In this document: one piece after another, positions 52,484 to 60,871 of the stretch | Numbering within the stretch: position 1 is the stretch's first letter | Layout of the letters: every line of letters begins with the position of its first letter | Source: Streptantibioticus cattleyicolor NRRL 8057 = DSM 46488 | Lineage (GTDB): Bacteria > Actinomycetota > Actinomycetes > Streptomycetales > Streptomycetaceae | Assembly: GCF_000240165.1 (NCBI RefSeq) | Contig: NC_017586.1 | Coordinates: 3,100,001 to 3,164,000, forward strand | Direction: 5' to 3' | Length of the DNA: 64,000 nucleotides | Position numbers and translations under genes: made by a program | The notes under the pieces: model-generated | Database searches by the model: none | What the model saw: the letters and a program-made list of their open reading frames with translations, nothing else | What the model was told of the DNA's origin: nothing

Positions 52484-52652
52484 CTGTCGACAGGGCTGGT
52501 CCGGCCGCGGGCGCCGTGGCACCGTCCGCCGCCGAACGCGATTGCGCGGCGGGCCCGAAGGCACCGCCGCGCAATCACATCACCAGTCACCGGAATCACC
52601 GACGAGGCCCCGCCGTCGTCTCGGCAGCGTCAGCGGAAGCCCCGTCCAGCGC

Positions 52653-52910
52653 TCACCACCAGCCGCCGAAGTCGACGTTGACGTTGTTCTGGGCGACACG
52701 GGTGTATCCGTTTCCCAGAACCGTGGCCGTGTTGGCCTGGTTGCCGGCCCCCCGTCCGGACGCGGACTGCGCGATGCTGCTCACGCTGGCGGCGGCGCTG
52801 TGGTCCGCGAACGCCCCGTCGTCGGCGGAGGCGACCCCCGTGAAGAGGGCCGCCGCCAGCGGAAGAGCGGCGAGCGCGGCCAGGGCACGGGCGGTGCGAA
52901 TGCTGCTCAT
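52653..52910 (-). CDS. Small secreted Asn/Ala-rich protein
   Basis: 85 residues. Signal peptide (ALAALAALPLAAALFTGVASA) and a short mature part of about 52 residues: DDGAFADHSAAASVSSIAQS, then GAGNQANTATVLGNGYTRVA and QNNVNVDFGGWW. The spacing of Asn/Gln/Gly with hydrophobics recalls amyloid-forming surface proteins (chaplins, curlins), but the chaplin signature and Cys are absent. ATG 52910 has AGGA 8 bases upstream. Function unknown. Confidence 0.7.
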   Translation of the reverse strand: MSSIRTARALAALAALPLAAALFTGVASADDGAFADHSAAASVSSIAQSASGRGAGNQANTATVLGNGYTRVAQNNVNVDFGGWW

Positions 52911-53383
52911 CTCAATTTCCTCCAAGGACACGGAAGTTCACCAACATCGCGGAGTGTTCGACCTTCCACTCCGCCATCTGCGCGGCGTCGCGAGACCAGA
53001 GTTGCCCACCGCCCACACCACCAACCACACCCGTCGCCCCATTTACCTCTCAAGCGTGATGATCTATCGATAAACCTCTCTACGCCGACAACCTCACCAA
53101 CGACCCCAGAAGCGACCATCGCCACCCAAGCGACACAACGGGGGAAACGTTCCCGCAGCACCCCCTCCCGGCCATCGACATATCGACAAACCCCCGCCCA
53201 CACGCCACTCACAAGAGGACACGTGGACGAAACGTCACACCCCGCTAACGACGCCCCGCACGGGCACGTGAGCCGCCGCACCACCAAAACGTTCCGCCGC
53301 GCCGTGGAAACGTTCCGCCGCCCCCGCCGACCCCGGAACGCCCTCGCCCGCCCGTCCTGCGGGCCCCGTTCCCCTTACGCACG
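52911..53383. other. Gene-free stretch with AAACGTTCC boxes
   Basis: About 470 bp, less GC-rich than the surroundings (52960-53110). It has three copies of AAACGTTCC (53145, 53287, 53308; the last two also followed by GCCGC). Likely promoter region of the small secreted protein gene. Confidence 0.45.
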
Positions 53384-53420
53384 CGAAGCGGGCCCCGGTA
53401 CGTTACCGGGGCCCGCTTCG
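53384..53420 (-). terminator. Terminator after tRNA-Ser(TGA)
   Basis: CGAAGCGGGCCCCGGTA pairs perfectly with TACCGGGGCCCGCTTCG (17-bp stem, CGT loop). Confidence 0.9.
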
Positions 53421-53446
53421 ACCTGCGTTTTTCCTGCCTACCTACG

Positions 53447-53533
53447 CGGAGGGTGTGGGATTTGAACCCACGGTGACGTTGCCGCCACGACAGTTTTCAA
53501 GACTGTTCCCTTAGGCCGCTCGGGCAACCCTCC
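53447..53533 (-). tRNA. tRNA-Ser(TGA)
   Basis: Acceptor GGAGGGT/ACCCTCC, anticodon stem-loop ACAGTCTTGAAAACTGT with anticodon TGA, long variable arm, T-loop GTTCAAATC. CCA is not encoded. Confidence 0.95.
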
Positions 53534-53600
53534 CCGCGTCGCCGGTGGTGCCGGGACGCGGGGACAGCGTAACCCGTTCGGGGAGTGGCGTGCTGGAAGA

Positions 53601-55274
53601 TCAGCTGTCGCCCGTGCGTTCGCCGAGCGTGACGGTGGTGGTGGCGGTGCGGCCGTCGCGCTGGTAGGTGATCTTGACCTGGTCACCGGGCCGGTGCTGC
53701 CAGATCGTGCCGATCAGGGTGGGGCCGCTGTCTATCACCGTGTCGTCGAGCTTGGTGATCACGTCGCCCGGCTTGAGACCCGCCTTGTCTGCCGGGCCGC
53801 CGGGGGTGATGCCGGTGCCGCCGTCGACGCTGTTGGACGAGATCTTGGCGCCCTGGCCGCTGTAGTTCATGTCGACCGACATCTTCATCACCGCGTACAC
53901 CGGCCGACCGGTCTTGATCAGCGTGTCGGCGACGTACTTGGCCTCGTTGATCGGGATCGCGAAGCCCAGGCCGATGCTGCCGGCCTGGCTGGAGCCGCCG
54001 AAGGGGCTGCCGCCGCCGTTGTTGGCCGACTGGATCGCGGAGTTGATGCCGACGACCGCGCCGCCCGCGTTGAGCAGCGGACCACCGGAGTTGCCCGGGT
54101 TGATGGAGGCGTCGGTCTGGAGCGCGGACATGTACGAGGCCGAGGAGCCCTGGCCGTCGCTGGAGGCCACCGGGCGGTTCTTGGCGCTGATGATGCCGGT
54201 GGTGACCGTCCCCGACAAGCCGAAGGGGGCGCCGATGGCGATCGCCGGGTCGCCGACGGCCACGTCGTCGGAGTTGCCGATCGGCAGCGGGGTCAGCTTG
54301 GCGCCGGACGGGTCGCGGAGCTTGATCACGGCCACGTCGTAACCCTGGGCGCGGCCGACGACCTCGGCGTCGAACTTCCGGCCGTCGGAGAAGGTGGCGG
54401 TGAGCCTGCCGCCGTTGGCCGCGGGGGCGACGACGTGGTTGTTGGTGAGGATGTGGCCCTGGGTGTCGTAGACGAATCCGGTGCCGGTGCCGGACTCCTG
54501 GCTGCCGCTGGCCTGGATGGTCACCACGCTGGGCAGCGCCTTGTTGGCTATCCCGGCGACCGAGGTCGGGGCCCGGTTGAGGTCCTTGGGGCTGACCGAG
54601 GACGAGACCGTGGTGGAGCCGTTGTCCGAGCGCTGCGCCGCCCAGTAGCCCAGGCCGCCGCCGACACCGCCGGCCACCAGCGCGGCCACGATCACCGCCG
54701 CGACCAGCCCGGAGCCACGACGCCGGGGCTTGTCGCCGACGACCGGCTGCCCGGGGCTCATCGCGTACGGGGCGTACGGGGCGTACGGGTCGCCATGGGC
54801 GCCGTAGGGATCCCCGGGGCCGCCCCCGTACACGCCGGCGCCACCGGCTCCCGTGGCGGCGTAAGGCGCCCCCTGCGCTCCCTGCGCGTCGGGCACGCCC
54901 CCGTACGCGCCACCGGCGGCCGGAGCATCGTACGGCGGCATCGGCGCGGCGCCCGTGGCACCGTGCGCGCCCTGCTCCGTACCGGGCGCCCCCTGCGGCG
55001 CGTCGGCCGGCGGGGGCGGGGGACCCGCGGGGCGGGCCGCCGACGCGCCCGGGGCCGCGGTGGCCTCGGCGGGCGAGGAGAAGGCCGCCGGCCTGGCCGG
55101 GGGCGGGGTGGCCGGGGCGGGCGGCACGGCGGGCGGGCCGTCCGGGACCGCGGGCATCGCGGCGGTGGTGTCGGGCCGCTCCGAGACACCCGGCCGCTGC
55201 TCGGACCGGTCGCCGCCGTCTGGTCCGGAGACGGGCCCGGAGGCGGGGAGTCCGCCCTCGTTCTCGGTGCTCAC
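53601..55274 (-). CDS. HtrA/DegP-type membrane-anchored serine protease
   Basis: 557 residues. A long Pro/Gly/Ala/Tyr-rich cytoplasmic region (1-185) includes a repeated PYAPYAPYAM stretch. One membrane helix (189-212) precedes the trypsin-like protease with His280 (TNNHVV), Asp313 (YDVAVI) and Ser396 (NPGNSGGPL), then one PDZ domain (~465-550: GGPADKAGLKPGDVITKLDD). Acts outside the membrane in protein quality control. GTG 55274 follows GAGGAG at a suitable distance; a longer frame upstream is not needed. Confidence 0.94.
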   Translation of the reverse strand: MSTENEGGLPASGPVSGPDGGDRSEQRPGVSERPDTTAAMPAVPDGPPAVPPAPATPPPARPAAFSSPAEATAAPGASAARPAGPPPPPADAPQGAPGTEQGAHGATGAAPMPPYDAPAAGGAYGGVPDAQGAQGAPYAATGAGGAGVYGGGPGDPYGAHGDPYAPYAPYAMSPGQPVVGDKPRRRGSGLVAAVIVAALVAGGVGGGLGYWAAQRSDNGSTTVSSSVSPKDLNRAPTSVAGIANKALPSVVTIQASGSQESGTGTGFVYDTQGHILTNNHVVAPAANGGRLTATFSDGRKFDAEVVGRAQGYDVAVIKLRDPSGAKLTPLPIGNSDDVAVGDPAIAIGAPFGLSGTVTTGIISAKNRPVASSDGQGSSASYMSALQTDASINPGNSGGPLLNAGGAVVGINSAIQSANNGGGSPFGGSSQAGSIGLGFAIPINEAKYVADTLIKTGRPVYAVMKMSVDMNYSGQGAKISSNSVDGGTGITPGGPADKAGLKPGDVITKLDDTVIDSGPTLIGTIWQHRPGDQVKITYQRDGRTATTTVTLGERTGDS

Positions 55275-55473
55275 AGCTTCATCTCCTCGAAGGGACACGG
55301 TGGATGGGGACCGCCGCCGGCCGACCGGCCGGACACGGTACGACGACCGATTACCGCAGGACAGCATTGCCCATGCCGCGTCGGACCGCTGTAAGCAGTC
55401 CCTGTGCGCTCCACGGCAATCCTTTATCCCCGGCAAATCGGACGCCGTGGGCAGGTGGTGGCACGATATCCCG

Positions 55474-56316
55474 ATGAGCCACGCGTACGAGGTCGGGGCG
55501 GTCCCGTCGTCCCCGCGCCGGATCCAGGTGGTCGCCCACCGGGGCGCCTCGCGGGACGCCCCCGAACACACCCTCGCCGCCTACCGCAAGGCCATCGAGG
55601 ACGGCGCCGACGCGCTGGAGTGCGACGTCCGGCTCACCGCGGACGGCCACCTGGTCTGCGTGCACGACCGCCGGGTCAACCGTACGTCCAACGGGCGCGG
55701 TGCCGTCTCCGCGCTCGAACTGGCCGACCTCGCCGCGCTCGACTTCGGTTCCTGGAAGGAGGATCCGTACGAGTCGCCGGACCGGGAGGCGGACCCGGCC
55801 GAGCTGAGCGCGGTCCTCACCCTGGAGCGTCTGCTGGAGCTGGTGACCGACGCCGGGCGCCGGGTCGACCTGGCCATCGAGACCAAGCACCCCACGCGCT
55901 GGGCGGGTCAGGTGGAGGAACGCCTGCTGACGTTGCTGCGCCGCTTCGGCCTCGACCGCCCGGAGCCCGCTGCGGAGGACGATGAACGGCCCCGGGTCCG
56001 GGTGATGAGCTTCTCCGGCCGCTCGCTGCGCCGCATCCAGGTGGCCGCCCCCGCGCTGCCCACGGTCTTCCTGATGAACTACCTGCTGCCCCGGTACCGC
56101 GACGGGCGGCTGCCCGCCGGTTCGCACATCGCCGGACCCGGCATCCGCATCCTGCGCTCGCACCCCGGCTACGTGGCTCGTTCCCATCGGGCCGGCCATC
56201 GCGTCCATGTGTGGACGGTCGACGAACCGGCCGATGTCGAGCTGTGCGTTCGCCTCGGTGTGGACGCGATCATCACCAATCGTCCCCGTCAGGTACTGGC
56301 GCAACTCGGGCGATAG
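55474..56316 (+). CDS. Glycerophosphodiester phosphodiesterase
   Basis: 280 residues, TIM barrel. Catalytic motifs: VVAHRGASRDAPEHT (His-Arg), ALECDVRLTADGHLVCVHDR (Glu/Asp metal ligands and second His), then AIETKHP. C-terminal VWTVDEPADVELCVRLGVDA, IITNRP. Hydrolyses glycerophosphodiesters to glycerol-3-phosphate and an alcohol. No signal peptide. ATG 55474. Divergent from the HtrA-type gene. Confidence 0.94.
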   Translation: MSHAYEVGAVPSSPRRIQVVAHRGASRDAPEHTLAAYRKAIEDGADALECDVRLTADGHLVCVHDRRVNRTSNGRGAVSALELADLAALDFGSWKEDPYESPDREADPAELSAVLTLERLLELVTDAGRRVDLAIETKHPTRWAGQVEERLLTLLRRFGLDRPEPAAEDDERPRVRVMSFSGRSLRRIQVAAPALPTVFLMNYLLPRYRDGRLPAGSHIAGPGIRILRSHPGYVARSHRAGHRVHVWTVDEPADVELCVRLGVDAIITNRPRQVLAQLGR

Positions 56317-56473
56317 GCGGCCTCCCGCCCCATCCGGCCCACACGGGAGCACACCGGCGCGTTCGGTATGTGTTCGAACGGTGTCAGTGCGCCAAAGGAT
56401 CGCGATTGGCCTGTTTCCGGTCCAGTCCTTCGGGGCATCCTGCACGTGGCGTGGGGTGAAGGAGGTAGCGGGG

Positions 56474-57127
56474 GTGGCGTTGGTGGTAGCCCAAGAGGTA
56501 CCGACGTCCTCGACCATGGCCCTTCCCCATGGTCCGGCGGGCGTCGGTGAGGCGCGGCGAAGGCTGCGCGAGGAGCTGTACGAACACGGGGCGCCGGACA
56601 CGGTGGTGGACGACGCCGTCCTGGTGCTCTCCGAGTTGCTGAGCAACGCCTACCGGCACGCTCGTCCACTCGACGACGGCCACGAACACGAAAGCCGCGG
56701 CTACGACGGCCGCGGACACGACGGGGGCGACCACGGCGGCGTCCGGCACGACGGCCGGGACGGCGCCCACGCGGCCACCCGCGGCGCGGACCACGGCACC
56801 GGCAACGCCGGTATACGCGCCGCCTGGCGGCTGGCCGAGGACGGACTGCTGACCTTGGAGGTGACCGACGGCGGCGGCCCCACCAGGCCCCAGCCGTCCA
56901 GTCCCTCGCTGACCGCCCGCGGCGGACGCGGGCTCGGCATCGTCGGCGCCCTCTCCCTCAACTGGGGGGTACGCGACACGCCCGGCGAGGTGACCGTCTG
57001 GGCGGTGCTCGCGGTACGCGGCCGGCACGCCCGGCGGGAGGGCCTCGGCAACGGCGGGGCACGCCTCGCGGTGCCGGTCATGGGCCGGGTGCCGGAGTTG
57101 AGCGATCTGCTGGACGGCCTGGGCTGA
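56474..57127 (+). CDS. GHKL ATPase (RsbW-like) with His/Asp/Gly-rich insert
   Basis: 217 residues. N-box LVLSELLSNAYRHARP (Glu54, Asn58), G1 DGGG at ~132, G2 GGRGLGIVGALS at ~150. Between N-box and the next strand is an insert, residues 67-111, rich in His, Asp and Gly (for example GYDGRGHDGGDHGGVRHDGR), absent from ordinary members, which could bind metal. Such ATPases act as anti-sigma or regulatory kinases. GTG 56474 was chosen because GAAGGAGGT (56458-56466) lies 7 bases upstream; ATG 56518 is possible. Confidence 0.85.
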   Translation: MALVVAQEVPTSSTMALPHGPAGVGEARRRLREELYEHGAPDTVVDDAVLVLSELLSNAYRHARPLDDGHEHESRGYDGRGHDGGDHGGVRHDGRDGAHAATRGADHGTGNAGIRAAWRLAEDGLLTLEVTDGGGPTRPQPSSPSLTARGGRGLGIVGALSLNWGVRDTPGEVTVWAVLAVRGRHARREGLGNGGARLAVPVMGRVPELSDLLDGLG

Positions 57128-57287
57128 GACGGCGGGCGCACCGCACCGACGGGCCGTCGGTCGCCGCGCGGCCGACGGACGGTGCGGTGCGCCACAGGCC
57201 GCCGACGGCAGGTCGCGCGGAGCCGGGCGCGGGGCGGCATTAGGCTCGCCGACGACGTAGCACGCCGTACGCGGGAGACGCCCAGCC

Positions 57288-58268
57288 ATGGCCAAGAAGC
57301 GCCCACAGTCCAAGGACCGCAAGCCGGTCGCGCAGCGCACCGACGGGGAGGTGCCGGTCGTCGGGGCGCGGGAGCCCTGCCCCTGCGGATCGGGGCGCCG
57401 GTACAAGGCGTGCCACGGGCGGCAGGCCGCGCAGGCCGCGACCGAACTCGTCCAGCGGCCGTTCGAAGGGCTGCCGGGCGAGTGCGACTGGGTGGCGCTG
57501 CGCGAACTGGTGCCGGCCGCCACGGTCGAGCTGACGCTCAAGGGCGGCCTGCCGGACGGCGTTCCGGCGGTGACGCTGGCCACCGTGCTGCCGATGGCGT
57601 GGCCGGCGCTGCGCCGGGACGACGGCACCGTGCTGCTGGGGCTGCAGAACGACACCGCCTCCGGTGACATCAGCCGCGACCTGGCCGACACGCTGCGGCG
57701 GGCGCTGGAGACCGAGCCCGGGCACCCGGTCGACGCGCGGCGGGCCGACCCGTCCGGTCCGCGTCTGCAGGACCTGCTGGACACCACGGCGCCCTTCACG
57801 CCGGTGGTCCACAGCGGCTTCGAGTTCTGGCTCGGCGACCCGGAGCAGGCCGCGCAGGCCACCGGCGAGGTCGCCGCCTCGCTGGAACGGGCCAACGCCG
57901 CGGCGCTGCCGACCGCACGGCTGACCGGCGTCGAGGGTGCGTACTGGTGCGCCACCCCGGAACGGAACCACCTGCGGTGGGTCATGCCGCACCCGGAGGA
58001 GCAACTGCTCGACGCGCTGGCCCGGTTGCACACGGCGGGCACCTCCTCGTTGGGCGAGGGCACCCGGCTCGTCGGCTCGTTCCGGGCGCACGGGCTCGTG
58101 GTCCCGGTCTGGGACCTGCCGGCCTCCGTCCAGGCCGAGGACGTCGAGAAGCCGGCCGCCGCCTTCGGTGAACGGCTCGCGGAGGCGCTGGCGGTGGACA
58201 CCCCGCTCGACACCCAGGAGCGCAAGGCCCGCAGCGGGCTGGCCAATCGCCAGATCACCCTGAGCTGA
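57288..58268 (+). CDS. SEC-C motif protein, DUF5926-like
   Basis: 326 residues. An N-terminal Lys/Arg-rich segment precedes the zinc-binding SEC-C motif EPCPCGSGRRYKACHG (residues ~29-44). The rest is an alpha/beta protein: LRELVPAATVELTLKGGLPD, HSGFEFWLGDPEQAAQATGE, WVMPHPEEQLLDALARLHTA. Conserved in actinobacteria; function not known, perhaps linked to ribosome or secretion through the zinc motif. ATG 57288. Confidence 0.88.
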   Translation: MAKKRPQSKDRKPVAQRTDGEVPVVGAREPCPCGSGRRYKACHGRQAAQAATELVQRPFEGLPGECDWVALRELVPAATVELTLKGGLPDGVPAVTLATVLPMAWPALRRDDGTVLLGLQNDTASGDISRDLADTLRRALETEPGHPVDARRADPSGPRLQDLLDTTAPFTPVVHSGFEFWLGDPEQAAQATGEVAASLERANAAALPTARLTGVEGAYWCATPERNHLRWVMPHPEEQLLDALARLHTAGTSSLGEGTRLVGSFRAHGLVVPVWDLPASVQAEDVEKPAAAFGERLAEALAVDTPLDTQERKARSGLANRQITLS

Positions 58269-58640
58269 CGGCGGGACAACGGGGGAACGGCTGCCCGGCG
58301 CCGCGCCGGACGACGCGCGGGAACACGATCGGTCGGGCAGCGTAAGGCATGCCGGAGTGGTACGCGGACCGGTGCGGAACTCGGCTGTCCGGCCGGTGCG
58401 CACCGGTTCCCGTCCGGCCGGTCGACGGATAGCGCGGTGCCGCTCATCGGTTAGCGGCTCTTCCGCATTCGGTTACCGCGGTTACGCGATCGGGATAGTC
58501 GATCCGCCGATCGCACACCGCGGGCACCCCTGATCCACCAGGGCCAACCAAGCGGAACCCCCGATTCGCCATGTACTCACCGGCCTTGTAGGAAGACCCG
58601 AAGACAGCCCCTGGAAGCGGAAGATCCGCATCCTACGGAA

Positions 58641-58656
58641 CGTGATACGCGTCACA
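58641..58656. promoter_or_regulatory. Crp-like operator dyad
   Basis: CGTGA-TACGCG-TCACA matches TGTGA-N6-TCACA at 9 of 10 arm positions. No adjacent start codon explains it. Confidence 0.4.
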
Positions 58657-58740
58657 CTCCACATAGCGGCCGGTGAATAGGGGTTCCAATCCGCCCGGCC
58701 GAATTTGCGTATGGGCAAAGTCTTGTTACCGTTAATTACA

Positions 58741-58780
58741 GCCCGGTCGCTGGTGCATCCCCCGTCGCCAGCGATCGGGC
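58741..58780 (-). terminator. Terminator of the secreted-protein gene
   Basis: GCCCGGTCGCTGG pairs with CCAGCGATCGGGC (one mismatch, 14-base loop), 30 bp past the stop of the minus-strand gene. Confidence 0.6.
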
Positions 58781-58809
58781 CTTTCCATTCCCTCCTTCTC
58801 CCCGCCGTC

Positions 58810-59508
58810 TCACTGCGTACCGCTGCCGGTGCGCAGCAGCAGCCGGCGATCGGTGACGCGGTCGGCCGCCGGGGCGATCTCCGCGATGGCGCTGTAGGCG
58901 TCCGGCTCCAGGTCGGTGCCGGGGACGGACCGTTCCCGTGGGGTGTCGCACGTGCCCGGGGTGTCCGAGGCGGCGAGCGGACAGTGGACGACCACGGTGG
59001 TGTGGTCGGGGCGCATCAACGTCATGGCGAGGTCGAGCCGGCGCCCCGTGCGGTTGCGGTAGTAGGTGCGGGCGTAGGCGTCCTGACCGCTCGTCAAGAC
59101 ACAGGTCTGGGCCTCGACTCCGGCCGGGGAGCGCAGTTGGGGTCCGCACTCCGCGATGGTGCGTACGGGGACGGGCGCCTGGACGTGGGCGGCACCCGAC
59201 CCGAGGAGGCCGGACGCCACGGCGCCGGTGGCGGAGGCGGAACGGGGGTCGCCGGGGCGGCCGGGGGTGACCCGGAAGGGGTGGCGGGCGTGCTGGGCGT
59301 GGGGCGCGCCCCCGAATGCGCTTGCGGGCGTGTCCTCGTGTGCGCCTGCCGGCCGACGGTCACCGCGGACGACGTTGTGCGGCACCAGTGCCTTGCGGTG
59401 CGGCCCCGCCGGCCCCGCGGTGGCGGCGGTGAGCGGAAGCATGGCGGCGAGCGCGACCACGCTCGCCGTGGCGATCACACGCAGATTCGATCCGCACTCC
59501 ACGGGCAC
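58810..59508 (-). CDS. Secreted protein of unknown function
   Basis: 232 residues. Signal peptide (NLRVIATASVVALAAMLPLT, AATAGPAG), a Pro/His/Gly-rich spacer of ~75 residues, then a beta-rich domain with four Cys (ECGPQL, QTCVLT, VVHCPL, GTCDTP) likely forming two disulfides, and RTYYRNRTGRRLDLAMTLMR. No family recognised. GTG 59508, with GTG 59502 as an alternative. Confidence 0.7.
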   Translation of the reverse strand: MPVECGSNLRVIATASVVALAAMLPLTAATAGPAGPHRKALVPHNVVRGDRRPAGAHEDTPASAFGGAPHAQHARHPFRVTPGRPGDPRSASATGAVASGLLGSGAAHVQAPVPVRTIAECGPQLRSPAGVEAQTCVLTSGQDAYARTYYRNRTGRRLDLAMTLMRPDHTTVVVHCPLAASDTPGTCDTPRERSVPGTDLEPDAYSAIAEIAPAADRVTDRRLLLRTGSGTQ

Positions 59509-59785
59509 CCACCTGGATTAGCCGGAGACTGCTTCGACGGGTCGAACATATCGGTATCAACCGCCCCCTTCCGTCTCGCGCGCCGATGTCATGGGGCCAC
59601 ACGGCCCCCCTCACACCTGAACGAGTGACCCGGGGGTAGGTAACGCCCGCCCCGACGGCACGCCACGAAAGGGTTTACGGCGCCGACCAGGACGGCGCGC
59701 GGCGCCGTCCTGGTCGGCGCCGCGTCATGGGCTCACCGGCGGCACGGGCAGGGCCCGGCGTCGCACGACGCCGGGCCACCCGGCA

Positions 59786-60871
59786 CTAGTAGGCCAGCCT
59801 GCTGCCGTCCGGCGCGCGTACCCCCGCCTCGACCAGCGTGTCGACGATGACGGCGATGTCCGGCAGCCAGGGGGCGCCGCCGTCCGCCGCGGGCCGCGGC
59901 TCGCGCAGCCAGCCGGCGTGTCCGGCGCCGGTCCGGGACGGCGGCAGCACCACGTACCCCCCGCGGCCGTGGTAGCGCAGCGACGAAGGGACCCAGTCGT
60001 GCCGGTTGAGCAGCTCCCCCAACTCCTCGAAGGAGTAGGGCGCCACGAGCAGCACGCAGCGGGTCGGGGTGGCGACCACCGGGCCGAGGCGTACGCCGAG
60101 GCGGTCGAGGGCGGCGAGCGCCCGCACGCCCGCGGCGGCGGGCAGGCTGACCGCCGAGACCTGCTCACCGGTGGCCAGCAGCACCGGGGCCTCCGGCCGC
60201 CGCTCCCACCACCAGTCGACCATCCGCGCGTCGGTGGTGGCGGCCAGCAGACCGGGGTCGTACGGGTGGGCTCCGGGAACGGCGCAGTCGGGGCGCGGGC
60301 AGGCGCATCCGGACCCGGACGCGCCGGAGTCCGCCGCCGTGCGCCCGGACGCATCGGCGCTTCCGGGCGCGTGCGCCTCCTCGTACGCCCCAACACCCCG
60401 GTGCGGCGCGGCGGACGCGCGCCCCGTCCGGCCGTCCGCCCCGCGCCGGAGGGCACGCAGCGCGGGCCGCCACGCGGTCAGCGCCCGGCGGGCGAGGGCG
60501 CCGAGGCCGCCGGAGCCCGGCAGGGCGTCCTCGGAGCGCGCGGAGGGCGACGGCTCGCCGTGGTCGGCGGGGAGTATCCCGTGTGCCTCGGACCACCCGG
60601 CGAGCAGCACGTCCGCCCCCGCGACGGCCTGCGTACGGCGCCGGGACGCCGGATCCGCGGGGCCGGCGCCGGGAAGCACCGGCCAGCCCCACCGGGTCGC
60701 GTAGCCCAGGGCCGCGTCGCGCGTCGCCGACCGCCCCTTCCTGGAGCGCCTGGAGCCACCGGGCCCCGAGCGCCCGTTCCTACCCAGCAGCCCCTTGGAC
60801 CGCGGACCGCCGGACCGGGAAAGTCCGTCGGACCCCATGAGCCTGCGTCGCCTTCCGAGGATCTCGCGCAT
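59786..60871 (-). CDS. Bifunctional primase/polymerase (Prim-Pol)-like protein with long insert
   Basis: 361 residues. MREILGRRRRL start, ALGYATRWGWPVLPG (~55-69), then ~118 low-complexity residues (71-188) rich in Ala, Gly, Ser and Arg, then CACPRPDCAVPGAHPYDPGL (189-208), ARMVDWWWERRPEAPVLLA, GVRLGPVVATPTRCVLLVAP and GGYVVLPPSRTGAG. The streptomycete relatives I remember join the two parts with only a short linker. Related to the Prim-Pol fold, but polymerase residues are not obvious, so activity is uncertain. Confidence 0.82.
   Translation of the reverse strand: MREILGRRRRLMGSDGLSRSGGPRSKGLLGRNGRSGPGGSRRSRKGRSATRDAALGYATRWGWPVLPGAGPADPASRRRTQAVAGADVLLAGWSEAHGILPADHGEPSPSARSEDALPGSGGLGALARRALTAWRPALRALRRGADGRTGRASAAPHRGVGAYEEAHAPGSADASGRTAADSGASGSGCACPRPDCAVPGAHPYDPGLLAATTDARMVDWWWERRPEAPVLLATGEQVSAVSLPAAAGVRALAALDRLGVRLGPVVATPTRCVLLVAPYSFEELGELLNRHDWVPSSLRYHGRGGYVVLPPSRTGAGHAGWLREPRPAADGGAPWLPDIAVIVDTLVEAGVRAPDGSRLAY

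Larger units (their letters stand above)
52343..52652. other. Intergenic region with operator and DnaA-box pair
   Basis: 310 bp between the ChsH2-like operon and the small secreted protein gene (both minus strand). Contains the dyad 52380-52394 and facing DnaA-like boxes 52463-52483. No gene. Confidence 0.5.
58269..58809. other. Gene-free stretch with Crp-like dyad and terminator
   Basis: 541 bp. Less GC-rich in the second half (58480-58740). Holds CGTGA-TACGCG-TCACA (58641-58656) and the stem-loop GCCCGGTCGCTGG / CCAGCGATCGGGC (58741-58780) that ends the minus-strand gene to the right. No protein gene is convincing; a small RNA is possible. Confidence 0.45.

Noticed and set aside
52907-53287. 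126-codon minus-strand ORF
   Set aside because: Cys/Trp/Arg-rich with no family pattern and overlapping the AT-richer promoter region of the small secreted protein gene.
58482-58718. 78-codon minus-strand ORF in the gene-free gap
   Set aside because: Runs through the Crp-like dyad, no Shine-Dalgarno sequence, and no recognisable protein feature.
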